From Spirosoma pollinicola (GTDB lineage Bacteria > Bacteroidota > Bacteroidia > Cytophagales > Spirosomataceae): a stretch of DNA of 64,000 nucleotides. The stretch is taken from positions 3,325,027 through 3,389,026 of the forward strand of contig NZ_CP025096.1 of assembly GCF_002831565.1 (NCBI RefSeq), read 5' to 3'. The translations under genes and the position numbers were made by a program. This document shows, piece after piece, positions 44,701 through 51,024 of the stretch; position 1 is the first letter of the stretch; each line of letters opens with the position of its first letter. The notes under the pieces were generated by a model. The model was not told where the DNA came from and ran no database searches. It was given only the letters and a program-made list of their open reading frames with translations.

Positions 44701-45833
44701 CGAATACTTGCTGGAATAGCATCCAGCGGTACACTATATTGTTGGGTCAGCCAGTCTGTCTGAAAGTTTTGCTGGTAAGGCATAGTCTGAAACGGACGCT
44801 TGTTGAGGTCATATTTGATAACCCCATCGCCATTCAGGCCAATCCAAAGCACATTTGTACGGTCAACTAAGATCGATACGGCAGAGAAGCGGCCTAGTTT
44901 AGGGGGTTGGTATGTTGCTGTTGAGAGACTTGCACGGTCACTGGGTTCAGAAAGTAAGGACACTAGACCGGTTTGGTCTGTATACCGACTTTGGTTTATA
45001 TAGTCAACGCCCCGAAAGTCCCTGGCGAAAAGGGGTATATTTGTTTGCGAACCCGGCAACTGTACAACTTGCCGAACACGCCCATCTTGCGAGTCAAAAA
45101 GCGCGAAACGTCCTGGAAAACCAAGCATCAAATCACCAGAGGCTCGTTCATGCAACCCATATACTTCATTTTGCGGTAACCCCTGAGCCTGGCGAAAACC
45201 GGCAAACTGCCCGGATGCCGGATCAAATTTGAAAAGGCCATCCTGTGCTGCCAGCCAAAGTTGATTAAAACGGTCGAGTAGCAGGGCATGCAGGACACGC
45301 TGAACCGTATCACCTTTTATGGCCCAGTGCCGGTGTGAAATTGTACCATTTGCATTCAGCCTGAAAAAGCCGTTCGTTTGTGTTGCCACCCAAACATTGC
45401 CTAAGTGGTCGGGTTGAATACCAACAAGCTGATCGCGTCCAAGCGCCCGTTGAAATGGTATGGAATAGGAAATGTGTTTAGCTTGCTCGGTAACCGGATC
45501 GAAGGAATCGATATTGTTATTTTCTGTACGAAGCCAAAGGGTATTCTGTTTGTCGTCTTTTATCTCATAAATACTACTGAACGACAGGGTTTTGCTTCGT
45601 TGCGGATCGTGAGTGTAAATACGGAAATGAACACCGTCATACCGGCAAAGCCCATCACGTGTTGCCAGCCAGATAAACCCGCGGTTGTCCTGTATCAGGG
45701 ATTTGACAAATCCCTGGGGGAGGCCATTTCGAACAGTAAGGTACTCCGGATCAGGCGTATCTTCGGCTCGTAAAGGGAAGCTGAAAAGCAACGTTACAAA
45801 CCAGCAAATCGCCCAGCTTTTAAGGCGATACAT
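41799..45833 (-). CDS. Hybrid two-component regulator (sensor kinase, receiver and AraC output in one chain)
   Basis: A 1344-residue inner-membrane protein. In order: signal peptide; two seven-bladed Reg_prop propellers in the periplasm (about 30-690, with repeats like GFIWLATRDGLCRYDG and GHLWLSTNRGLCRFD); Y_Y_Y domain (YRYKLVGLDKDWVYSG); a transmembrane helix near 785; HisKA with the phospho-His in ANITHEFRTPLTLILTPLE near 831; ATPase with GSGIGLALVKELVE; receiver with Asp in DFIISDVLMPEMNGYE near 1136; AraC HTH at the C-terminus. These regulators usually control polysaccharide-use loci, but no SusCD or target genes lie nearby. I start at the ATG at 45833. Confidence 0.95.
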   Translation of the reverse strand: MYRLKSWAICWFVTLLFSFPLRAEDTPDPEYLTVRNGLPQGFVKSLIQDNRGFIWLATRDGLCRYDGVHFRIYTHDPQRSKTLSFSSIYEIKDDKQNTLWLRTENNNIDSFDPVTEQAKHISYSIPFQRALGRDQLVGIQPDHLGNVWVATQTNGFFRLNANGTISHRHWAIKGDTVQRVLHALLLDRFNQLWLAAQDGLFKFDPASGQFAGFRQAQGLPQNEVYGLHERASGDLMLGFPGRFALFDSQDGRVRQVVQLPGSQTNIPLFARDFRGVDYINQSRYTDQTGLVSLLSEPSDRASLSTATYQPPKLGRFSAVSILVDRTNVLWIGLNGDGVIKYDLNKRPFQTMPYQQNFQTDWLTQQYSVPLDAIPASIRQESSANMRYQFDRRKNLWITTPQKVPYQYSTSKKTFAPVKPKGIESRWLLNGDFRLTAMSTGAQGELWGLLGPHNRAVVRYNPDQENFTAFPLTLPPNHPYEIMAMVVDGGRVYLATKNHGLLRADLSIKRLIHWHSGGNDARTLPGDALLCLAQDPLHYNYLWIGTFGEGLCRLDKMTGKIQRFTVGQVVSNNVIYAIRTDGNGHLWLSTNRGLCRFDTRTNEARNYMADDGLPDEEFKQFHDVALPDGRLIFGGTGGYTTFDPRKVREDSIKPTVALTALRINNQLVNATTPGSPIQEDINETVEIDLDHRQNFLSIDFAALEFNQSHKNQYRYKLVGLDKDWVYSGNQSTATYTNLPPNTYTFVVNASNTSSVWSPHTHSLRIIISPPLWATWWAYMGYALLLLGAIVLFLKVRINRIRLTSRMELREQESIQLKHLDEIKSRFFANITHEFRTPLTLILTPLEQVLNDSADSPYHNRLSLIYRNANRLLRLINELLDLAKLDAGNLTINPTAADLSDFINRTVTVFMEEAQRKHIKLEQSHNFIQPFYWFDPDKIEKILTNLLSNALKFTNEYGTITVSTFVVPSDSTLSNSTNTDFVRIMVYNTGAGIPEHQVVHIFNRFYQADPMTERSVGGSGIGLALVKELVEMMQGTISVESNPTLGTTFTVELPFRQARRDTISTSVGNLPLPMPGYELLPANHSIKDEKVPFVLLVEDDDDIADFVVTTLNTEWRVQRVNNGKAGVETAITTGPDFIISDVLMPEMNGYELCRQLKSNPITSHIPILLLTAKISAESRLEGLSAGADDYLAKPFQMEELRGRIRNRLAHQQQVRHYYRTQLLGEGYLPLTSEAPEDDFMNRIYTLLEHHLDDSTFGVEPLASAIGMSRMHLNRKVKAMTGLTPNELIRVVRLKRAAELLLIGGSISEVADRVGFDTPAYFSKVFKEHYLMTPSEYVEQHRQELIK

Positions 45834-45974
45834 GTGTATATCTATCAATTTTCCGATTACGCTTTTATTATGTGTAAAAAACCGTGTTAGTACGTCGCTT
45901 TTGGTAAAAGCTTTGGGTTTTTTCCACCATTGTTCGTTTCTTTTACTTTAAGATTTCTTCTATGTTCGCCTGTT

Positions 45975-46427
45975 ATGCATATTTTTCTTGAAACCAAAGT
46001 CGATCAATCACTCCCGGCCGTTTGGGCTGGTTTCAATCGTACTCTTTTTGAGCGTCTTAGTCCACCTTTTCCACCGGTGAAGGTTGTACGCTTTGACGGT
46101 TGCCTGCAAGGCGATATAGTCCACTTGCAATTAAATTTTCTCCTCTTTCGTCAGGATTGGATCAGTCGAATTATTGATCAGCAAACCAGCGTAGAAGAAA
46201 TTTTCTTTGTCGATAAAGGCATTAAGCTGCCTTTTTTCCTAACCTACTGGCAACATCATCATCGGCTTCAACGTTCGTTTGACGACTCTTCCGATAAAAC
46301 GATAGTCATTGATGATATTACGTTCAAAACACCATTTTTATTGACAGATTACCTACTATATCCTATTCTATGGATACAGTTTGCCTATAGAAAGCCCATC
46401 TATCGACGTATGTTCCAGAGTTCATAA
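45975..46427 (+). CDS. SRPBCC-like ligand-binding protein
   Basis: A 150-residue cytoplasmic protein that resembles the START/SRPBCC fold: IFLETKVDQSLPAVWAGF at the N-terminus, a run of beta strands, YWQHHHRLQR, and a C-terminal helix LLYPILWIQFAYRKPIYRRMF. Proteins of this size and layout are annotated as cell division inhibitor or ligand-binding SRPBCC in Bacteroidota. The ligand is unknown. I start at the ATG at 45975, since the upstream ATG only adds a hydrophobic stretch. It is divergent from the hybrid regulator. Confidence 0.7.
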   Translation: MHIFLETKVDQSLPAVWAGFNRTLFERLSPPFPPVKVVRFDGCLQGDIVHLQLNFLLFRQDWISRIIDQQTSVEEIFFVDKGIKLPFFLTYWQHHHRLQRSFDDSSDKTIVIDDITFKTPFLLTDYLLYPILWIQFAYRKPIYRRMFQSS

Positions 46428-46440
46428 TTTAGGTAATGTG

Positions 46441-46457
46441 TTAACATAATTTGTTAA
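46441..46457. promoter_or_regulatory. Perfect dyad TTAACA-N5-TGTTAA
   Basis: TTAACATAATTTGTTAA lies 13 bases after the SRPBCC-like gene and about 180 before the symporter. It has operator form, but the AT-rich setting makes chance possible. Confidence 0.3.
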
Positions 46458-46577
46458 TTGTGTCGCATGATGAATTACGGCTATCGAATTTACAAATAAT
46501 AGTTACTCTTCACATAAGTTTTCTTGTAAAGGTTGTTAATCTGAAGGTCTGTTCAGAAAATCCCATCATAAACCTAC

Positions 46578-46608
46578 TTTCTGAACTGCTCAGATTCCTT
46601 TACATTTG
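46578..46608 (+). promoter_or_regulatory. Promoter of the dicarboxylate symporter gene (TTTC-N19-TACATTTG)
   Basis: TTTC at 46578-46581 and TACATTTG at 46601-46608 match the -33/-7 pattern with one change. The ATG at 46639 follows with a leader of about 25 bases. Confidence 0.55.
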
Positions 46609-46638
46609 TCTATGAGGGTTCTTCTTTAATCTTACTGC

Positions 46639-47883
46639 ATGAAACTACCTAATCTAACGACGCGTATTTTTCTGGGCCTGGTAATCGGTATTGCCATTGG
46701 TTATTTTTTTCCGGCTACTACTTCAGGGTTTTCGGGTACCGATCTTAATATCTTATCCAAGGTTTTTCTGAGGCTGATCAAAATGATTATCGGGCCTCTG
46801 GTTTTTGCGACGCTGGTTGTAGGTATAGCGAAACTTGGTGATTTTAAAGTAGTTGGCCGAATCGGCCTGAAAACGCTGGGCTACTTTTACTTCGCTACTA
46901 TCCTGTCGCTGTTGGTGGGTTTACTGGTGGTAAATATTATGAGACCAGGCGAGGTGATGCAGCTTAAATTACCCGCTAAAGGTACTGATGTGGGCATTGA
47001 GACCACAAAATTGTCATTCGAGACCTTTATCACGCATATTTTCCCAACCAGTTTTGCCGAATCTCTGGCCAATAATGAGATCCTGCAAATTGTGGTATTT
47101 AGTATCTTCTTTGGTATTGCCGTAGGGTCTATAGGGCCCAAGGGTAAAGTTATGATTACGGCGCTGGATGCTCTTTCGCATGTCATGTTTAAAGTTACTA
47201 GCTATGTAATGGGCTTTGCGCCTTTCGGTGTTTTGGGCGCCATTGCGGCTGTTGTAGCGCAACAGGGCTTAAGTATCCTGGCGGGCTACGCCTACCTTAT
47301 TTTGTGTTTCTTTGTCGGCCTGTTTTTCTTTTTATTCGTGGTCCTGTGGGTCATCTGTCTAGTTGCCGGTATTCCCTATTTCAAATTATTAGCCGTCATT
47401 AAAACGCCAGCGCTGTTATCATTCAGTACGGCAAGTTCGGAGGCTTCGTTTCCGCAAACAATTGAAGCGTTACGGAAATTTGGCTGTTCGGAGCGGATCA
47501 TATCATTTGTCCTGCCCCTGGGATATTCATTCAACCTGGATGGTTCGATGTTATACATGACATTTGCAACGGCATTTATTGCCCAGGCTTACGGCATTCA
47601 TTTGTCCATTGAGCAGCAAATTGCCATGATGCTGACGTTAATGATCACTTCTAAAGGGATTGCGGGTGTGCCTCGGGCGTCGCTGGTGGTTATTGCCGGA
47701 ACCATGTCGATGTTCAACTTACCCATCGAAGGACTTGCCTTATTGTTGGGTATTGACCAGATTCTGGATATGGGCCGCTCGGCAACGAGTGTGGCGGGTA
47801 ATGCAGTGGCAACCTGTGTTATTTCAAAATGGGAGGGTGAGTTTATGACACAGCCTATTGAAACAGATGAGGTTGCTGTTTAA
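46639..47883 (+). CDS. Dicarboxylate/amino acid:cation symporter (DAACS family, GltP/DctA type)
   Basis: A 414-residue inner-membrane secondary transporter that takes up glutamate, aspartate or C4-dicarboxylates with protons or sodium. Family signatures are FLRLIKMIIGPLVFATLVVG near residue 45, SFSTASSEASFPQTIEAL (the serine-rich hairpin), FVLPLGYSFNLDGSMLYMTF and the substrate-binding helix DQILDMGRSATSVAGNAVAT with the Asp and Arg. Residue choice at the arginine position (GRSATSVAGN) suits acidic substrates. Length is standard. Confidence 0.94.
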   Translation: MKLPNLTTRIFLGLVIGIAIGYFFPATTSGFSGTDLNILSKVFLRLIKMIIGPLVFATLVVGIAKLGDFKVVGRIGLKTLGYFYFATILSLLVGLLVVNIMRPGEVMQLKLPAKGTDVGIETTKLSFETFITHIFPTSFAESLANNEILQIVVFSIFFGIAVGSIGPKGKVMITALDALSHVMFKVTSYVMGFAPFGVLGAIAAVVAQQGLSILAGYAYLILCFFVGLFFFLFVVLWVICLVAGIPYFKLLAVIKTPALLSFSTASSEASFPQTIEALRKFGCSERIISFVLPLGYSFNLDGSMLYMTFATAFIAQAYGIHLSIEQQIAMMLTLMITSKGIAGVPRASLVVIAGTMSMFNLPIEGLALLLGIDQILDMGRSATSVAGNAVATCVISKWEGEFMTQPIETDEVAV

Positions 47884-47981
47884 AAAATCGTTGGGCTTTA
47901 TGTAGGTTGTTCGAAGGAACGTGTAAATTCAGGCAGTTGAAAATCAACCATTCATCTCTTTTACCTAAACTTTTTCTGATA

Positions 47982-48419
47982 ATGGCCCAACCTGCCGTGC
48001 TGGAAGCCGAACTGGCTCCATATTTTACTACAAAAGCCCCTTTTCAGTTTCCTTACAACTTCCGGGAAGGTTTTGTGAAGTACTGGCCTATCGTATCGCT
48101 TGTACTATTGGTGTTAACCATACCGGCGATCCTAGTCTTTTTAGGGATAGGTGTAGCGTTTATGCCTGTTTCATTCATGGAAGGAGCAAACCTCGGTTTT
48201 GCATATTCCATTGGTATGGTTATCAACATTGCTCGATTGGTGCTGGGTATTATGGCACTACCCGGCTTATTCAACCGGAAGCGACAAGGTTGGGTATTTG
48301 CCTATTACGCCCAAATTCTGAGTGTAGTCGTCAGTATTTTTTCATTTAGTCTGATTGGGATCATTCTGGCACTCTTATTTCTGATGCTGCTTTTTCAAGT
48401 TCGGGAATATTATAACTAA
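47982..48419 (+). CDS. Small membrane protein of unknown function
   Basis: A 145-residue protein with three to four hydrophobic helices (YWPIVSLVLLVLTIPAILVF, SIGMVINIARLVLGIMALPG, and two C-terminal helices ending in LLFLMLLFQVREYYN). It recalls the chromate/phage-shock-like small membrane proteins found in Bacteroidota, but I cannot name a family. I start at the ATG at 47982; the earlier in-frame start at 47907 lies in sequence with no coding look. A good terminator follows at 48437. Confidence 0.65.
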   Translation: MAQPAVLEAELAPYFTTKAPFQFPYNFREGFVKYWPIVSLVLLVLTIPAILVFLGIGVAFMPVSFMEGANLGFAYSIGMVINIARLVLGIMALPGLFNRKRQGWVFAYYAQILSVVVSIFSFSLIGIILALLFLMLLFQVREYYN

Positions 48420-48436
48420 ATATAGCTTGACAAATC

Positions 48437-48478
48437 ATAAAAAAGGCCACAACCCGCTCAGGTTGTGGCCTTTTTTAT
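48437..48478 (+). terminator. Strong intrinsic terminator
   Basis: ATAAAAAAGGCCACAACC (48437-48454) pairs perfectly with GGTTGTGGCCTTTTTTAT (48461-48478) around a 6-base loop, with T6 on the 3' side. It starts 18 bases after the small membrane protein gene. Confidence 0.9.
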
Positions 48479-48606
48479 AACCGTTTGTACGGCCTGTTGA
48501 CAGTTCATCCGTATATTGATTGCCATTGCCTGAGCGAAAACCGTAGATTGGTGCGATCAACCCAGGTACAAACACATATACTCCCTAAACTAACTGAATA
48601 TCGTTG

Positions 48607-49524
48607 ATGAATAACATCCTCGAAACCCACCACATTGTTAAACAATATGCTGAACATCGAGCCCTGGACGACGTGAGTCTTTCTGTGCCGAAAGGGTGTA
48701 TTTTTGGCCTTCTTGGCCCAAATGGGGCTGGTAAAACCTCCCTCATCAGGATTATCAACCAGATTACAGCACCCGATTCCGGGGAGGTGATCCTAGATGG
48801 CGAGCGGCTGAATCCAAGCCACATTAAGCGGATCGGCTATTTGCCCGAAGAGCGGGGGCTTTATAAGAAAATGAAAGTTGGCGAACAATTGCTTTACCTG
48901 GCTCAGCTTAAAGGACTGAGTGAAAAGCAGGCAATGGATAAGCTGAAGATCTGGTTCATTAAGTTCGACATTAAAGCCTGGTGGAACAAAAACGTAGAAG
49001 ACCTTTCTAAAGGAATGCAGCAAAAGGTGCAGTTCGTTGCAACGGTTATGCACGAACCCGACCTGATTATTCTGGACGAACCCTTCTCTGGCTTTGATCC
49101 CATTAATGCCAATCTTATTAAAGACGAGATTCTGGAGCTGCGCGATAAAGGCAAGACGATTATCTTTTCAACGCACCGCATGGAGTCCGTTGAGGAATTG
49201 TGCGACAATATTGCCCTTATTAACCGGGCGCACAAAGTGCTCGACGGACCAAAACGGGCTATTAAAGAACAGTTTAAAACACACACCTATCACGTTGAAT
49301 ACCAGGGCGAACTCGAAACACTTCCAACCGCCTTCGACGTGATCAATACGCGCCCAACCGACGATGGTTTCCTGCGGGCCGACATCAGGATTCCACCTGA
49401 TGCCGCAGTCAATGACCTTATCCGATACCTTCTCGACCGGGTCGACGTCCGGTCATTTGGCGAGAATATACCCAGCATGAACGACATTTTTATTCAGGCA
49501 GTTGGCGAGGTGCCAACAACCTAA
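48607..49524 (+). CDS. ABC transporter ATP-binding protein, NatA-like
   Basis: A 305-residue ATPase subunit. Walker A GLLGPNGAGKTSLIRII near residue 36, the signature LSKGMQQKVQFVATVMHEPD and Walker B LIILDEPFSGFDP are complete, with IIFSTHRMESVEELC as the H-loop. About 80 extra residues follow (DUF4162 type, AIKEQFKTHTYHVEYQGEL), as in ABC exporters of the NatA/YhaQ group. It is followed after 81 bases by its permease. I use the ATG at 48607, directly after a TTG. Confidence 0.94.
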   Translation: MNNILETHHIVKQYAEHRALDDVSLSVPKGCIFGLLGPNGAGKTSLIRIINQITAPDSGEVILDGERLNPSHIKRIGYLPEERGLYKKMKVGEQLLYLAQLKGLSEKQAMDKLKIWFIKFDIKAWWNKNVEDLSKGMQQKVQFVATVMHEPDLIILDEPFSGFDPINANLIKDEILELRDKGKTIIFSTHRMESVEELCDNIALINRAHKVLDGPKRAIKEQFKTHTYHVEYQGELETLPTAFDVINTRPTDDGFLRADIRIPPDAAVNDLIRYLLDRVDVRSFGENIPSMNDIFIQAVGEVPTT

Positions 49525-49605
49525 CATCGACCTTTTTGGTCGTGTGTGTCTACCTACGATTCATTTTACAGCTTACTCCACCGACCGGTACGGTCGGTTC
49601 TACAG

Positions 49606-50931
49606 ATGCATACAATTTTTCTCATCATCAAGCGCGAGTACATGGTTCGGGTGCGCAAGAAGTCGTTCATCATCATGACGATTTTAGGACCATTATTGAT
49701 TTTTGGCTTTTACGCCATTATTGGTTGGGCGGCTGTCAGCTCGATCAACCAGAAGAAAATTGCGGTTATCGACCAGAGCGGTCGGTTTGTTGACCAGTTT
49801 AAAAACGACGATGAAACGGTCTTTTCGTACCCGAAACAGTCGCTTGCTGTAGCCAAAAAGGCATTTGTCAAGCAGGGGTATGATGCGCTGGTGTTCATTC
49901 CACAAAATGTGATCGAAGAGCCGAAAACGGTTCAGATTTTCTCGGAGAAAAGCGTTAGCCTATCGCTGCAAAGCAACATCGAGCGGGCTATTTCCAAAGA
50001 GATCGAAACCATTAAGCTAGAGCAGGCGGGTATTACCCAGAAGGTAATTCAGGATGCCAAAGTGAATGTCGATGCCCAAACGATTAGCATGAGCGACGAT
50101 GGCGAAAAGAGCAACAACGGCATAGCAACGACCATTATCAGTGGATTCTGTGCTTTGTTAATCTACATCTCAGTGCTCATTTACGGCACGCAGGTGATGC
50201 GGGGCGTAATGGAAGAAAAAACCAATCGCATTGTCGAGGTAATTATCTCGTCGGTGAAACCCTTTCAATTAATGCTTGGTAAGATCATCGGTGTTGCGCT
50301 GGTTGGTCTGACTCAGTTCATGCTTTGGATTATACTGACAGTTGGCCTTATGACGATAGGCTCCAAAATTATCGGACAGCCTAAAGAAACGGCTCAATCA
50401 CAAATGGCAGCCCGCATGAATGGTATGCCCGGAGGTCAGGAAGTGCAGAGCAAGATGGCCACGGCTAAAAACCCGGTTGCCGACGTAATGGCAGCTATCG
50501 AGACGCTCAATTTGCCCTTGATCGTTAGCTGTTTTCTATTCTATTTTTTAGGCGGTTATTTGCTATACAGTGCCCTTTTTGGGGCTGTGGGCGCGGCTGT
50601 CGACAACGAGACCGAGACGCAGCAATTCATGTTTCCGATCATGATGCCAATCATTGCTGCTATCGCCTTCGCTCAAATCGCCGTTCGCGACCCCGATGGT
50701 CCTCTGGCATTCTGGACATCAATTATCCCGTTTACATCACCCGTTGTGATGATGGTCAGAATTCCATTTGGTGTACCTGTTTGGGAGTTAGCCCTGTCGA
50801 TGATTCTGTTAGTATTAGGATTCGTTGGCACCACGTGGCTAGCCGCCCGCATTTACCGCGTCGGTATCCTGATGTATGGCAAAAAGGTATCTTTCAAAGA
50901 GCTGTCAAAGTGGGTGTTTTATAAGGGATAA
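49606..50931 (+). CDS. ABC transporter permease, NatB/YhaP-like
   Basis: A 441-residue ABC-2 type membrane subunit. An N-terminal helix (SFIIMTILGPLLIFGFYAII) precedes a large extracytoplasmic loop (about 60-190), then five or six helices beginning with ISGFCALLIYISVLIYGTQ and the motif VMRGVMEEKTNRIVEVIISS that contacts the ATPase. With the preceding gene it forms an exporter, possibly for sodium ions or peptides by analogy with NatAB; the substrate is unproven. The ATG at 49606 sits just before the conserved IIKREYMVRVRKKSF; the earlier start at 49546 adds 20 residues. Confidence 0.92.
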   Translation: MHTIFLIIKREYMVRVRKKSFIIMTILGPLLIFGFYAIIGWAAVSSINQKKIAVIDQSGRFVDQFKNDDETVFSYPKQSLAVAKKAFVKQGYDALVFIPQNVIEEPKTVQIFSEKSVSLSLQSNIERAISKEIETIKLEQAGITQKVIQDAKVNVDAQTISMSDDGEKSNNGIATTIISGFCALLIYISVLIYGTQVMRGVMEEKTNRIVEVIISSVKPFQLMLGKIIGVALVGLTQFMLWIILTVGLMTIGSKIIGQPKETAQSQMAARMNGMPGGQEVQSKMATAKNPVADVMAAIETLNLPLIVSCFLFYFLGGYLLYSALFGAVGAAVDNETETQQFMFPIMMPIIAAIAFAQIAVRDPDGPLAFWTSIIPFTSPVVMMVRIPFGVPVWELALSMILLVLGFVGTTWLAARIYRVGILMYGKKVSFKELSKWVFYKG

Positions 50932-50935
50932 TTTG

Positions 50936-51008
50936 TAATGAAGAATGAATAGTGAAGAATGAATAATAGACTATTTGTGTATTATTATTCACTATTCATT
51001 CTTCATTA
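50936..51008. terminator. Inverted repeat of GAATGAA units at a convergent junction
   Basis: TAATGAAGAATGAATAGTGA from 50936 pairs perfectly over 21 bp with 50988-51008. The left side has an extra GAATGAA copy. AT-rich, so a weak terminator at best, but placed exactly between convergent genes. Confidence 0.65.
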
Positions 51009-51024
51009 TAATTTTTACATTATT

